DNA from: Acidimicrobiaceae bacterium
GTDB taxonomy: Bacteria; Actinomycetota; Acidimicrobiia; Acidimicrobiales; RAAP-2
Direction of reading: 5' to 3'
Assembly (NCBI GenBank): GCA_003133005.1
Contig: PKZI01000131.1
Location: 1-6,427 of the forward strand
DNA: 6,427 bases
This document shows positions 1 to 5,949 of this stretch, piece by piece (the first letter of the stretch is position 1; each line of letters opens with the position of its first letter). The notes beneath the pieces are model-generated. The model searched no databases. It worked only from the letters and a program-made list of their open reading frames with translations, and was not told where the DNA came from. Made by a program: the position numbers and the translations under genes.

Positions 1-869
1 CTCTGTAGCAAGTTCGCGGGATAGAAAGGACCGTAGAGGTGACCCTTGGCAAAAAGAAGCGACCACGCGTAGTACCCGACCAGAATGGCGAATATCGCGA
101 GGGACGGCAGAACGGCTCGGGCAACGTCTTTGAGTAGGTGGAGGGATTTGAGGGGGCGCTTCGCGACGATCCCTACCAACCCGAAGATGAGGAGAATGCC
201 CAGCATCGCGAGAAGTTCGGGGTCGATGAGCGCTTGGGCGCCGCAGAGCGCGCCGAGAAGGAGCCCCAACTTACGTGGGTTCTGCGCTCGACCTAAGAAC
301 AACCGATAACAGCACCAGACGATGAGCGGCAGTAATGGAACGAAAATTAGGTCGAGATGATTTCTACTCTGAATGGCCATGTAGGGCCCGAAACCATAGA
401 GCAAACCGCCAATGAACGACGCGGGCGTTCGACACCATGTGCGCAACACGAAGAACATCGAGGTCGCCGAACTCGCAAAGGCGAGGCGTAGCAGGATGTT
501 GAACGCGGCGACGGGTCCCAAACTAAGCGTGATGGGCGCTCCGAGAAAGCCGAGCAACGGCACCGACGTGGTGTTCGCGAGGTCGACGCCGTGGGGGAAG
601 TCGAGGTAATTCGAGTGAAAAATGTTAAGTCCATGGCCCAATGCGTAGGGTAACCACGCGAGGAACCAGACCATCTGTTGGGGATCGCCGAGTCCTCGTC
701 CATTGCTTCCCGAAGGGAGCGTGCTCGAGCTCCACGGCACGCGTGGCCAAAAGAGCGCCACCGCCAGGAGGACGTAGACGAGAATGACGATCGCGACCGT
801 TCCTTGACTGGAAATCGTCCGCTGCCACCATCGTTTCGCCGGTGTCACCACCACCGGCCGCACGAGCAT
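1..869 (-). CDS. Polytopic membrane protein, GT-C glycosyltransferase-like (C-terminus beyond window)
   Basis: The reading frame runs without a stop from ATG at 869-867 off the left edge, giving 289 residues; an in-frame TAG lies four codons upstream of the ATG, so the start is this ATG or the GTG two codons before it. A basic N-terminus (residues 1-23) precedes a first membrane helix at about 24-42. Then comes an outward loop with GDPQQ at 61-65, a W/L-rich helix, the segment HSNYLDFPHGVDLANTT (85-101), and further hydrophobic stretches at about 104-118, 125-145 and 174-190, with more to the edge. The order 'GDP..WFLAW', '(F/Y)PHGV.L..NT', 'NHLDL.F.P' is typical of large actinobacterial membrane proteins of GT-C type that use lipid-linked sugars. 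The acidic residue of GDP in the first loop fits the GT-C layout, but substrate and activity are inference. It is divergent from the pilin and unlike the other membrane protein at 3670-5118. Real length is probably well over 400 residues. Confidence 0.85.
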   Translation of the reverse strand, partial: MLVRPVVVTPAKRWWQRTISSQGTVAIVILVYVLLAVALFWPRVPWSSSTLPSGSNGRGLGDPQQMVWFLAWLPYALGHGLNIFHSNYLDFPHGVDLANTTSVPLLGFLGAPITLSLGPVAAFNILLRLAFASSATSMFFVLRTWCRTPASFIGGLLYGFGPYMAIQSRNHLDLIFVPLLPLIVWCCYRLFLGRAQNPRKLGLLLGALCGAQALIDPELLAMLGILLIFGLVGIVAKRPLKSLHLLKDVARAVLPSLAIFAILVGYYAWSLLFAKGHLYGPFYPANLLQ

Positions 870-990
870 GCGCACATTCTACGAAACGTCACGTTGGACG
901 ATGATGTTTCGCAGACAAGATTGATCCACAGGATGTCATGATCCGGGTTGGGTGCGGACTTCCTGACGCCGCCAACCTGAAATTGGCACA

Positions 991-1259
991 AAAGGAATGA
1001 CGACGTGAGTCGTAGATATTCCCACGTGGCTATTGCGAGTGAATCGGGGTCGCTCGCCGAGGGGGCCCTGGAACTATATAAAAAAACGAGAATTATGTAC
1101 AGGATCGAGCGTCCGAAGGGTCGAAAGGCGCACGTTTTGTCCGTGGCTGGCTCCGAATCCTCAACCGATGGGCTACGAATGGCTCGAAAACGGGGCATTC
1201 GTAGGGGACTAGTGCAAATTGACTATGACCGAATAGTCAATTCGATGTCAAAAAAATAA
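991..1259 (+). CDS. Possible small basic protein, 84 aa (weak; coding part 1005-1259)
   Basis: A GTG at 1005 follows the Shine-Dalgarno-like AAAGGA (991-996) with an 8-nt spacer, and the frame stays open for 84 codons to TAA at 1257-1259. The product would be basic, with Lys/Arg clusters at about 38-41 and 60-67 and no membrane segment or recognisable domain. G or C at third codon positions is about 50%, which is no clear coding signal. A three-codon ORF (ATGACGACGTGA, from 998) overlaps the start. It would end inside the pilin upstream region, and an inverted repeat occupies its last codons. It could be a small regulator of the pilin, but it may equally be chance in a promoter region. The listed span includes the candidate ribosome binding site. 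Confidence 0.22.
1217..1242. promoter_or_regulatory. Perfect inverted repeat upstream of pilin (candidate operator)
   Basis: AATTGACTAT (1217-1226) and ATAGTCAATT (1233-1242) are exact reverse complements, 10 bp each, separated by GACCGA. The 26-bp dyad lies about 95 bp before the pilin start. AT-rich arms and a 16-bp centre-to-centre distance suit a dimeric DNA-binding regulator. The left arm also contains TTGACT, similar to a -35 box, but no matching -10 was found at 16-18 bp. No T-run follows on the + strand, so a terminator is unlikely. Confidence 0.42.
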
Positions 1260-1297
1260 TGCACTTAGCACTAACATCATTTCGGGCGAGGAATTAA

Positions 1298-1319
1298 TTT
1301 GGAGTCAACGTGCTCCAAA
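1298..1319 (+). promoter_or_regulatory. Hairpin in presumed pilin 5' leader
   Basis: TTTGGAG (1298-1304) pairs perfectly with CTCCAAA (1313-1319) around an 8-nt loop, with a possible extra U-G closing pair. It ends 3 nt before the pilin Shine-Dalgarno sequence and does not hide it. A 5' hairpin here could stabilise a highly expressed pilin mRNA or bind a regulator; a 7-bp stem can also occur by chance. Confidence 0.32.
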
Positions 1320-1322
1320 AAC

Positions 1323-1329
1323 GAAAGGG
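1323..1329 (+). promoter_or_regulatory. Pilin ribosome binding site
   Basis: GAAAGGG lies 6 nt upstream of the ATG at 1336 and decides the start. Another ATG at 1332 is out of frame, only 2 nt from the site, and reads for just 18 codons before a stop. Confidence 0.68.
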
Positions 1330-1335
1330 CTATGA

Positions 1336-1743
1336 ATGATTCGTACGTACAAAATGCTCAAAAAGCGACGCGAGGCGGGGGAAATTAGTGGTTTCACCTT
1401 GATCGAACTCTTGATCGTGATTGTCGTGCTGGGTATCCTCGCGGCCGTCGTAATCTTCGCGTTGGGCGGAATTACCTCAAAAAGCGCCGTTGCTGCCTGC
1501 CAGGCGGACGGTGCCACGGTCCAAACCGCCATCGCCGCCTATAACAACCTCAACGCTGGGTCTACGGTAACGACCGCAGCGCTCACGGCCGCGGGTAGTA
1601 CTCAGTACCTCGCTTCGTGGCCAAATAACACCTCGCACTACACGTTCAGCCTCACTTCGGGGACGCTCTATGTGTCCACGAATACTGCCGGAACGGCGGC
1701 GGTTGTGTATGCCGGACCACAGAGCTGCACAGGAGTCCAGTAG
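1336..1743 (+). CDS. Type IV prepilin (major-pilin-like)
   Basis: This 135-residue protein is a class III signal peptide protein and the likely pilus subunit. Residues 1-19 form a short basic leader (KMLKKRR at 6-12) ending in Gly19; cleavage at G19|F20 leaves a mature protein of 116 residues starting with Phe and carrying the conserved Glu at mature position 5 (E24 in FTLIEL). The hydrophobic N-terminal helix spans about 20-43. The globular part has Cys55 at the end of the helix region and Cys131 near the C-terminus, a pair that could form a disulfide. Residues 76-135 are very rich in Ser/Thr (21 of 60) and contain NNTS at 97-100. Leader, cleavage site and length fit the family. It precedes pilT with a hairpin between, and its processing enzyme is encoded 3.4 kb away on the other strand. 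The name pilA would be conventional, but a minor pilin cannot be excluded. Confidence 0.93.
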   Translation: MIRTYKMLKKRREAGEISGFTLIELLIVIVVLGILAAVVIFALGGITSKSAVAACQADGATVQTAIAAYNNLNAGSTVTTAALTAAGSTQYLASWPNNTSHYTFSLTSGTLYVSTNTAGTAAVVYAGPQSCTGVQ

Positions 1744-1771
1744 TCCGAATCGTTAAATTTATTATCTAGTC

Positions 1772-1813
1772 GCAACGTGCCCGGCATTCGTGCCGGGCAC
1801 GTTGCTAGTCTTT
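1772..1813 (+). terminator. 15-bp perfect hairpin between pilin and pilT (terminator or attenuator)
   Basis: Bases 1772-1786 and 1791-1805 are perfect reverse complements (15 bp, 11 of them G/C) around a TTCG loop. The stem is followed by TAGTCTTT, only a poor T-tract, so termination is probably partial. It begins 28 nt after the pilin stop and ends 31 nt before the pilT ATG. Such a structure would give abundant pilin mRNA with less read-through into pilT, or protect the pilin 3' end. Confidence 0.62.
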
Positions 1814-1836
1814 ACCAATCGACAGAACGGTTTGGT

Positions 1837-2934
1837 ATGGGTGACGAACAGCTAGTTGGCATCAGTCCTTGGCTCCAAAGGCTCTGGGACCAGGGTGGCA
1901 GCGACCTGTTGCTTTCGGCGGGTTCGGCGCCTCGGATTCGCGTGGACGGCAAGCTCAAACCGGTTGAGGGTGCGCCGACGCTTACGGGCGACCAAATCAA
2001 CGATATAGCGCTTCCTCTCCTCACCGAAGGGCAACGAACGATTTTCAAGGAAGAACTCGACGTCGACTTCGCGTTCTCCTGGCTGGATCGTGCTCGAATT
2101 CGAGGCAATATCTTTACCGAGCGTGGCGAATCCGCTCTTTCACTGCGCGTCATCCCCGCAAAGATCCCCACCTACGAAGAACTCGGATTACCGCCGGCGT
2201 GTAGTTGGGTTGCTGAACAGCCTCGCGGATTCGTGTTGGTCACCGGCCCGACGGGTTCTGGTAAGTCCACCACGTTGGCCTCAATCATCGACAAGATCAA
2301 CCAAACACGCTCGGCGCACATTTTGACCATTGAGGACCCCGTTGAGTACGTGCACCATCACCGCATGTCTGCTGTCTCACAGCGCGAAATCGGGTTGGAT
2401 AGTCCGAACTTCAACCGGGCATTGCGGTCAGCACTTCGCGAGGACCCCGACGTTCTGCTCATCGGCGAGATGCGCGACATCGACTCGATTCAGATTGCGC
2501 TCACCATGGCCGAGACGGGCCACTTAGTGTTCGGAACACTGCACACCAACGACGCGCCTCAAGCGATTGACCGAATTATTGATGTTTTCCCCGCGTGGCG
2601 CCAAGAGCAAACCCGGGTGCAATTGGCGGCTTCATTGAGCATGATTTTGGCGCAACGCCTCGTGCCACGCATTGGTGGCGGCATGGTCGCGGCATTTGAG
2701 GTCCTGATCGCGACGAATCCAGTGCGCAACCTCATTCGTGAAGGTCGATCGAACCAGTTGGCGAACGTGATGCTCACTGGCACCCAAGAAGGCATGATCA
2801 CGCTCGAATACAGTCTCGCGAGTCTCATCTATGACGGCATCATCACGTACGAAGATGGCATGGCGGTGACGGCCCATCCAAAGGACTTAGTGCGTTCCAT
2901 CGATCAAATGGAAATTCTTCGATCCAGAGCATAG
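1837..2934 (+). CDS. pilT: Type IV pilus retraction ATPase PilT
   Basis: This is a cytoplasmic hexameric secretion-superfamily ATPase that drives pilus disassembly (twitching, DNA uptake). The chosen ATG gives 365 residues, normal for PilT; the in-frame GTG at 1777 lies inside the upstream hairpin and would add 20 residues with no family likeness. The N-terminal domain has GGSDLLLSAG (20-29), matching the PilT 'ASDLHL..G' motif but with Leu for His. The C-terminal domain carries the Walker A motif GPTGSGKST (137-145), an Asp-box region around TIEDPVEY, Walker B VLLIGEMRD (206-214, Glu211 the expected catalytic residue) and the His box TGHLVFGTLHTNDA (227-240). The tail GMITLEYSLASLIYDG followed by a Glu/Asp-rich helix is PilT-like, and the lack of the zinc-binding tetracysteine argues against PilB. 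No good Shine-Dalgarno sequence precedes the ATG. PilU is the nearest alternative. Confidence 0.94.
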   Translation: MGDEQLVGISPWLQRLWDQGGSDLLLSAGSAPRIRVDGKLKPVEGAPTLTGDQINDIALPLLTEGQRTIFKEELDVDFAFSWLDRARIRGNIFTERGESALSLRVIPAKIPTYEELGLPPACSWVAEQPRGFVLVTGPTGSGKSTTLASIIDKINQTRSAHILTIEDPVEYVHHHRMSAVSQREIGLDSPNFNRALRSALREDPDVLLIGEMRDIDSIQIALTMAETGHLVFGTLHTNDAPQAIDRIIDVFPAWRQEQTRVQLAASLSMILAQRLVPRIGGGMVAAFEVLIATNPVRNLIREGRSNQLANVMLTGTQEGMITLEYSLASLIYDGIITYEDGMAVTAHPKDLVRSIDQMEILRSRA

Positions 2935-2941
2935 AAAAGAA

Positions 2942-3652
2942 GTGAGTCCACAGCGAGGTCCAGTTCTCCCCTACAAGGTCGTGGCGGGCGTGATGCCCGT
3001 GCGAAAGAAATGGCTCGTCGCGAGCGCCAAAATGGCCGGCTCTACCTTCGCGCCCGAGGAAGCGAATCTCTATGACACCTTTCGTGAGGTAGTTGATGCT
3101 CGTCCGGCGTTTGCCGCGGTTGTCGTTGGCGCACCGATTGGCTACCGCGACCACCTCACCGACCCGCCCCGCGGCGCCGACGTCGCCGCGCGCGCGTTGC
3201 TGGGGCGACGCGCAATGACGATTCGTCGTCCACCGACACGCGAGACAATTGGCCGCGGACAAAGCGTCGCGGACGATCATCTCGACGCGATCAGCGCCAC
3301 GATTCTTCCCGTCATCTTGGAAGTGGCGGGCGAAATGTCGGGCTATCGACAGCGCGTGGTCTACGAAGGGTCACCTGAGTTGAGCTTCTATTTCATGAAC
3401 GCAGAAACACCTCTCCGCTGGTCCAAGAAGCGCGAAGAAGGACGACGTGAGCGGCGTGATTTGCTTGAGAAGAAGGTGCCAGGCATCGATCGCATCATCG
3501 ACGCCCACGTGCCTGGAGTCAAAGAGCAGCATCTGCTCGACGCGGCGGCGCTGCTAATGACGTCACGCCGGGTACAGACGCGAGCCGCACGACGAATTCC
3601 TCGTGAACCCGAGTGGGATAGTGAAGGCATTCGGATGGAGTACGTCTTCTAG
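2942..3652 (+). CDS. DUF429 domain protein (RNase H-like fold), coupled to pilT
   Basis: This 236-residue protein fits the DUF429 family, predicted RNase H-fold nucleases of unknown function. Landmarks in order are an N-terminal strand VVAGVMP...KWLVASA (13-29), GAPIGYRD (63-70), RGADVAARALLGRR (77-90), SPELSF (144-149), PLRWSKKREEGRRERR (157-172) and LLDAAALLMTSRR (198-210). Many DUF429 members have Asp after 'GV' in the first strand and Asp before 'PIG'; here those positions are Met18 and Ala64/Gly63, while Glu146 and Asp200 remain. The GTG start lies 7 nt after the pilT stop, right behind AAAAGAA, so translation is probably coupled to pilT; this start is the least certain part. No signal peptide or membrane helix is visible, so it is probably cytoplasmic. 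Its role is unknown, and a role in pilus function is only suggested by position. Confidence 0.85.
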   Translation: MSPQRGPVLPYKVVAGVMPVRKKWLVASAKMAGSTFAPEEANLYDTFREVVDARPAFAAVVVGAPIGYRDHLTDPPRGADVAARALLGRRAMTIRRPPTRETIGRGQSVADDHLDAISATILPVILEVAGEMSGYRQRVVYEGSPELSFYFMNAETPLRWSKKREEGRRERRDLLEKKVPGIDRIIDAHVPGVKEQHLLDAAALLMTSRRVQTRAARRIPREPEWDSEGIRMEYVF

Positions 3653-3669
3653 TCCGATTGGCGCACGAT

Positions 3670-5118
3670 TTAGGTGAGAGGTTCGAGTATCGCGGCAGCG
3701 TCGGTGTCGTGCGCTTGATCCGCGGTCATCGACGTCGACCTTGGAAACGAGAACGCACAGGCGAGCACCAGTGTTCCGATCACGAGCAGATAGTACGTCC
3801 ATTGACCCGTATGCCAGTAGCTGAGGAATGTGCAGGCAGTGGCGAAGACAAACGCAAGCGTTATCTTTCGCCAACTGGCAGTGAACGACGCAACGAGTAA
3901 AAGCGCGAGGCCGGGAAAGAAGTAGAACGGATCGAGAACTGATTCGAAGACGCAGCGTAACGACAACGCGACACCCATCCACCAAACAAGACGTTGCCAT
4001 GAAGGCCGATGTCGCGACAGGTAAAACCCGATGAACACTGCGAGCACTAGAGAGATGTCGCGCTCCGGTCCCGCCGCGACGATCTGGTAGGAAAAAATCT
4101 TCTTGGCGGTCTCGGTGTAAACCTTGGTGCCATTTGGGAGAGTGCGCACATGCACTTTGAAGCTCTTCGCGTAATGAGAGGGGGCCATTTTTGGTGCAAG
4201 GGCGAGCCACGGCGTCGGGTGATTGAGTTGGGGGTAGTTCGGTTGCTTGAGTAGAGCCCTCGTCGTAGGACCCCACTCGTGCACGAGCGGTCCCAGGAGC
4301 AATACGGCCGACGGTAGCGTGATCTCGCCAATCAAAAGTGGCCAGCGTCGCAAGGGGATAAGCGCGAACAGCAAGGGAATCAACAATAAAACCAGTGGCT
4401 GAAATGCAACCGCAAGGCCCAAAAAGAATCCCGCGTGCACCCACTTGTGGTCGTACACGGCAGCGAGCGCGTAAATCGCGAGAGCGACGGCAACCGGATC
4501 TTCGGGGTGTCCCCATACCGCGACGACCGGCCACACGAGAGCCGCTTCGACCCAGACGAGTAGGACACGTCGACGCGACGGGATTTCGAGGCGTTTCGCG
4601 AGTCCGTTCAATGCGAACAGCACGAAACCACCTAGAAGAAGGTTCACGGGTCCAAGAAGAAACCACTCGGTTGGTTTCGGTAGGTATATCGGAACGCTTG
4701 ACGTGAGATGAAGCGGGCCTTGTAGCAACGCGAGTGGCGTGAGAAGTACGACGATGCCCGGGAACGTCACCAGGCTCGTTCCCGCGCCGTAGATTGCGCC
4801 TTCGGAACCCCACCCAATCCAATGCGCGTCGCGAAAGGTGGACCAGAGGTCCGCGGGAGTAGCCCAACCGTTGACGTGGTACCAGATCCTGCCCCACAAG
4901 AACGAGTACGCCATACCCGTCACAAGGATTGTCAACGTAGCGATCAAGGGCCAGAACTGTCGTCGCATCCATTTCGTTTCATACGTGGGAGCCACGCTTG
5001 ACGTGTTTACGACAACGTCGCCATCGGGTGACGACGAGGCGTCACTACTCGTCCAAGGTATTTTTCGTTGCGCCGTAAGAACGCGCCACGTCGAAGAGCG
5101 TGTTGAGGAATCGCTCAC
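3670..5118 (-). CDS. Polytopic membrane protein, GT87/GT-C mannosyltransferase-like
   Basis: This 482-residue protein has about ten hydrophobic segments. A polar Ser/Thr/Asp-rich N-terminus (1-50) precedes the first helix at about 55-75. The outward loop has WSTFRDAHWIGWGSEGAIY (92-110), and WFLLGP (152-157) starts another helix. The signature GHPEDPVAVALAIYAL (203-218) follows, then FQPLVLLLIPLL (239-250) and, late in the protein, a helix containing ESVLDPFYFFPG. 'HPED' at a helix start and 'LDP.Y' near the end resemble bacterial DUF2029/GT87-type polyprenyl-phosphate sugar transferases, but the match is not close enough to name a donor or product. The GTG start lacks a visible Shine-Dalgarno sequence; ATG at codon 51 (4968-4966), just before the first helix, is a serious alternative. 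It follows pilD by 39 bp on the same strand, probably in one transcript, and converges on the DUF429 gene with 17 bp between stops. A role in envelope or pilin glycosylation is inference. Confidence 0.85.
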   Translation of the reverse strand: MSDSSTRSSTWRVLTAQRKIPWTSSDASSSPDGDVVVNTSSVAPTYETKWMRRQFWPLIATLTILVTGMAYSFLWGRIWYHVNGWATPADLWSTFRDAHWIGWGSEGAIYGAGTSLVTFPGIVVLLTPLALLQGPLHLTSSVPIYLPKPTEWFLLGPVNLLLGGFVLFALNGLAKRLEIPSRRRVLLVWVEAALVWPVVAVWGHPEDPVAVALAIYALAAVYDHKWVHAGFFLGLAVAFQPLVLLLIPLLFALIPLRRWPLLIGEITLPSAVLLLGPLVHEWGPTTRALLKQPNYPQLNHPTPWLALAPKMAPSHYAKSFKVHVRTLPNGTKVYTETAKKIFSYQIVAAGPERDISLVLAVFIGFYLSRHRPSWQRLVWWMGVALSLRCVFESVLDPFYFFPGLALLLVASFTASWRKITLAFVFATACTFLSYWHTGQWTYYLLVIGTLVLACAFSFPRSTSMTADQAHDTDAAAILEPLT

Positions 5119-5157
5119 AAAACAACTTTATAGGTCAAGCGAGGTTTCATCGTGGCG

Positions 5158-5949
5158 CTACAAATGGAACGTTTGAAAAGGTGCGAGAAGTTCAGGGCCT
5201 GCGTAGATTGCGACGCCAGCGCCCAAGGCAAGAAATACCCCATACGGGATTGGCTGATCTCGACGCACTTTTCCGATTGCTATAAGCGTGATACCAATCA
5301 CTGCACCGACCAGATTCGCGGCGAAGAAACCGAGGACCACATAACGCCAACCCAACCAGCCCAGTCCTAGTCCGAGGACCAGCGCCAATCGAACGTCACC
5401 GAAACCCAAGATTTTTGGGCTCGCCAGATTTAAGACGAAAAACAACATGTACCACGCCGCGGCACCTACCGCGCCGACGAGGAGGTGGTGCCAGTCGTGT
5501 TCGATCGCCGAGGCGAGGACGAACAACGCGACCATCAAAAGAAAGGTCGTGTACACGATTTCTAGAGGCAGCACCAGTTTTTCCGTGTCGATGCACGCAA
5601 GGGCGAACAGGCCGGCGAACATCACGAGAAACGAAGGCAACTCCCAATTCCAGCCCATCCGAGCAGCTGCGCCGGCAAAAAAGAGGGCAGTCGCGAACTC
5701 AACTAAGGGGTAGCGCATGGAAATAGGTGCGCCACAGTTCCGACACTTTCCGCGAAGCGCAATCCACGAAAGCACTGGAACGTTGTCACGTCCCCTGATC
5801 GGCTCTCCACACGTAGTGCAGCGCGAACGTGGTGAAATGATCGATTCGTGTCGTGGGACTCGATAAATCACGACATTGAGGAACGAGCCAACGACAAGAC
5901 CGAGCACCGCACACCCAACTATGAGGATTGCCAACACTGCCTCAACCAC
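5158..5949 (-). CDS. pilD: Prepilin peptidase / N-methyltransferase PilD (A24 family)
   Basis: This integral membrane aspartic protease cleaves type IV prepilins and methylates the new N-terminus. With the GTG start chosen it has 263 residues. The first helix runs into the family hallmark GSFLNVVIYRVP (21-32). The cytoplasmic methylase domain has both zinc-binding pairs, C44-TT-C47 and C69-RN-C72, and YPLVEF after them. The peptidase part has its two catalytic aspartates, D121 in CIDTEKLVLP and D185 in GFGD, followed by the remaining helices to HL-stop. All key residues of a bifunctional enzyme are present. The frame stays open upstream to a TTG at 6045 (295 residues), but those 32 extra residues are polar and unlike the family; the GTG has GGGAAGA upstream with a rather long 12-nt gap. 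Its clear substrate in the window is the prepilin at 1336-1743. Confidence 0.93.
   Translation of the reverse strand: MVEAVLAILIVGCAVLGLVVGSFLNVVIYRVPRHESIISPRSRCTTCGEPIRGRDNVPVLSWIALRGKCRNCGAPISMRYPLVEFATALFFAGAAARMGWNWELPSFLVMFAGLFALACIDTEKLVLPLEIVYTTFLLMVALFVLASAIEHDWHHLLVGAVGAAAWYMLFFVLNLASPKILGFGDVRLALVLGLGLGWLGWRYVVLGFFAANLVGAVIGITLIAIGKVRRDQPIPYGVFLALGAGVAIYAGPELLAPFQTFHL

Larger units (their letters stand above)
870..1335. other. Intergenic region between divergent membrane gene and pilin
   Basis: This 466-bp stretch must carry the promoters of both the leftward membrane gene and the rightward pilin gene. No -35/-10 pair good enough to call was found on either strand. It becomes AT-rich after about 1200, contains a weak 84-codon ORF, one perfect long inverted repeat and a short hairpin (each listed separately), and the near-direct repeat GCACTTA/GCACTAA at 1261-1274. 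A small GCCAA-TTGGC dyad sits at 971-987. No tRNA or other structured RNA was recognised. Confidence 0.6.

Noticed and set aside
347..831. Several 65-118 codon ORFs on both strands over the left-edge gene
   Set aside because: They are shadows of the uninterrupted membrane-protein frame, which gives coherent helices and conserved motifs throughout.
845..1198. 117-codon - strand ORF across the intergenic region
   Set aside because: It overlaps the start of the membrane gene in another phase, has no ribosome binding site and no recognisable content.
1777..1836. Upstream GTG start extending PilT by 20 residues
   Set aside because: The GTG lies inside the perfect hairpin, has no ribosome binding site, and the added residues do not resemble the PilT N-terminus; ATG 1837 gives normal family length.
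3563..4972. A 469-codon open frame on the - strand overlapping the membrane-protein gene
   Set aside because: It is the same strand in another phase of the 3670-5118 gene; its product is Arg/Ser-rich without domains, whereas the other frame gives clean membrane helices and known motifs. It also runs antisense into the DUF429 gene.
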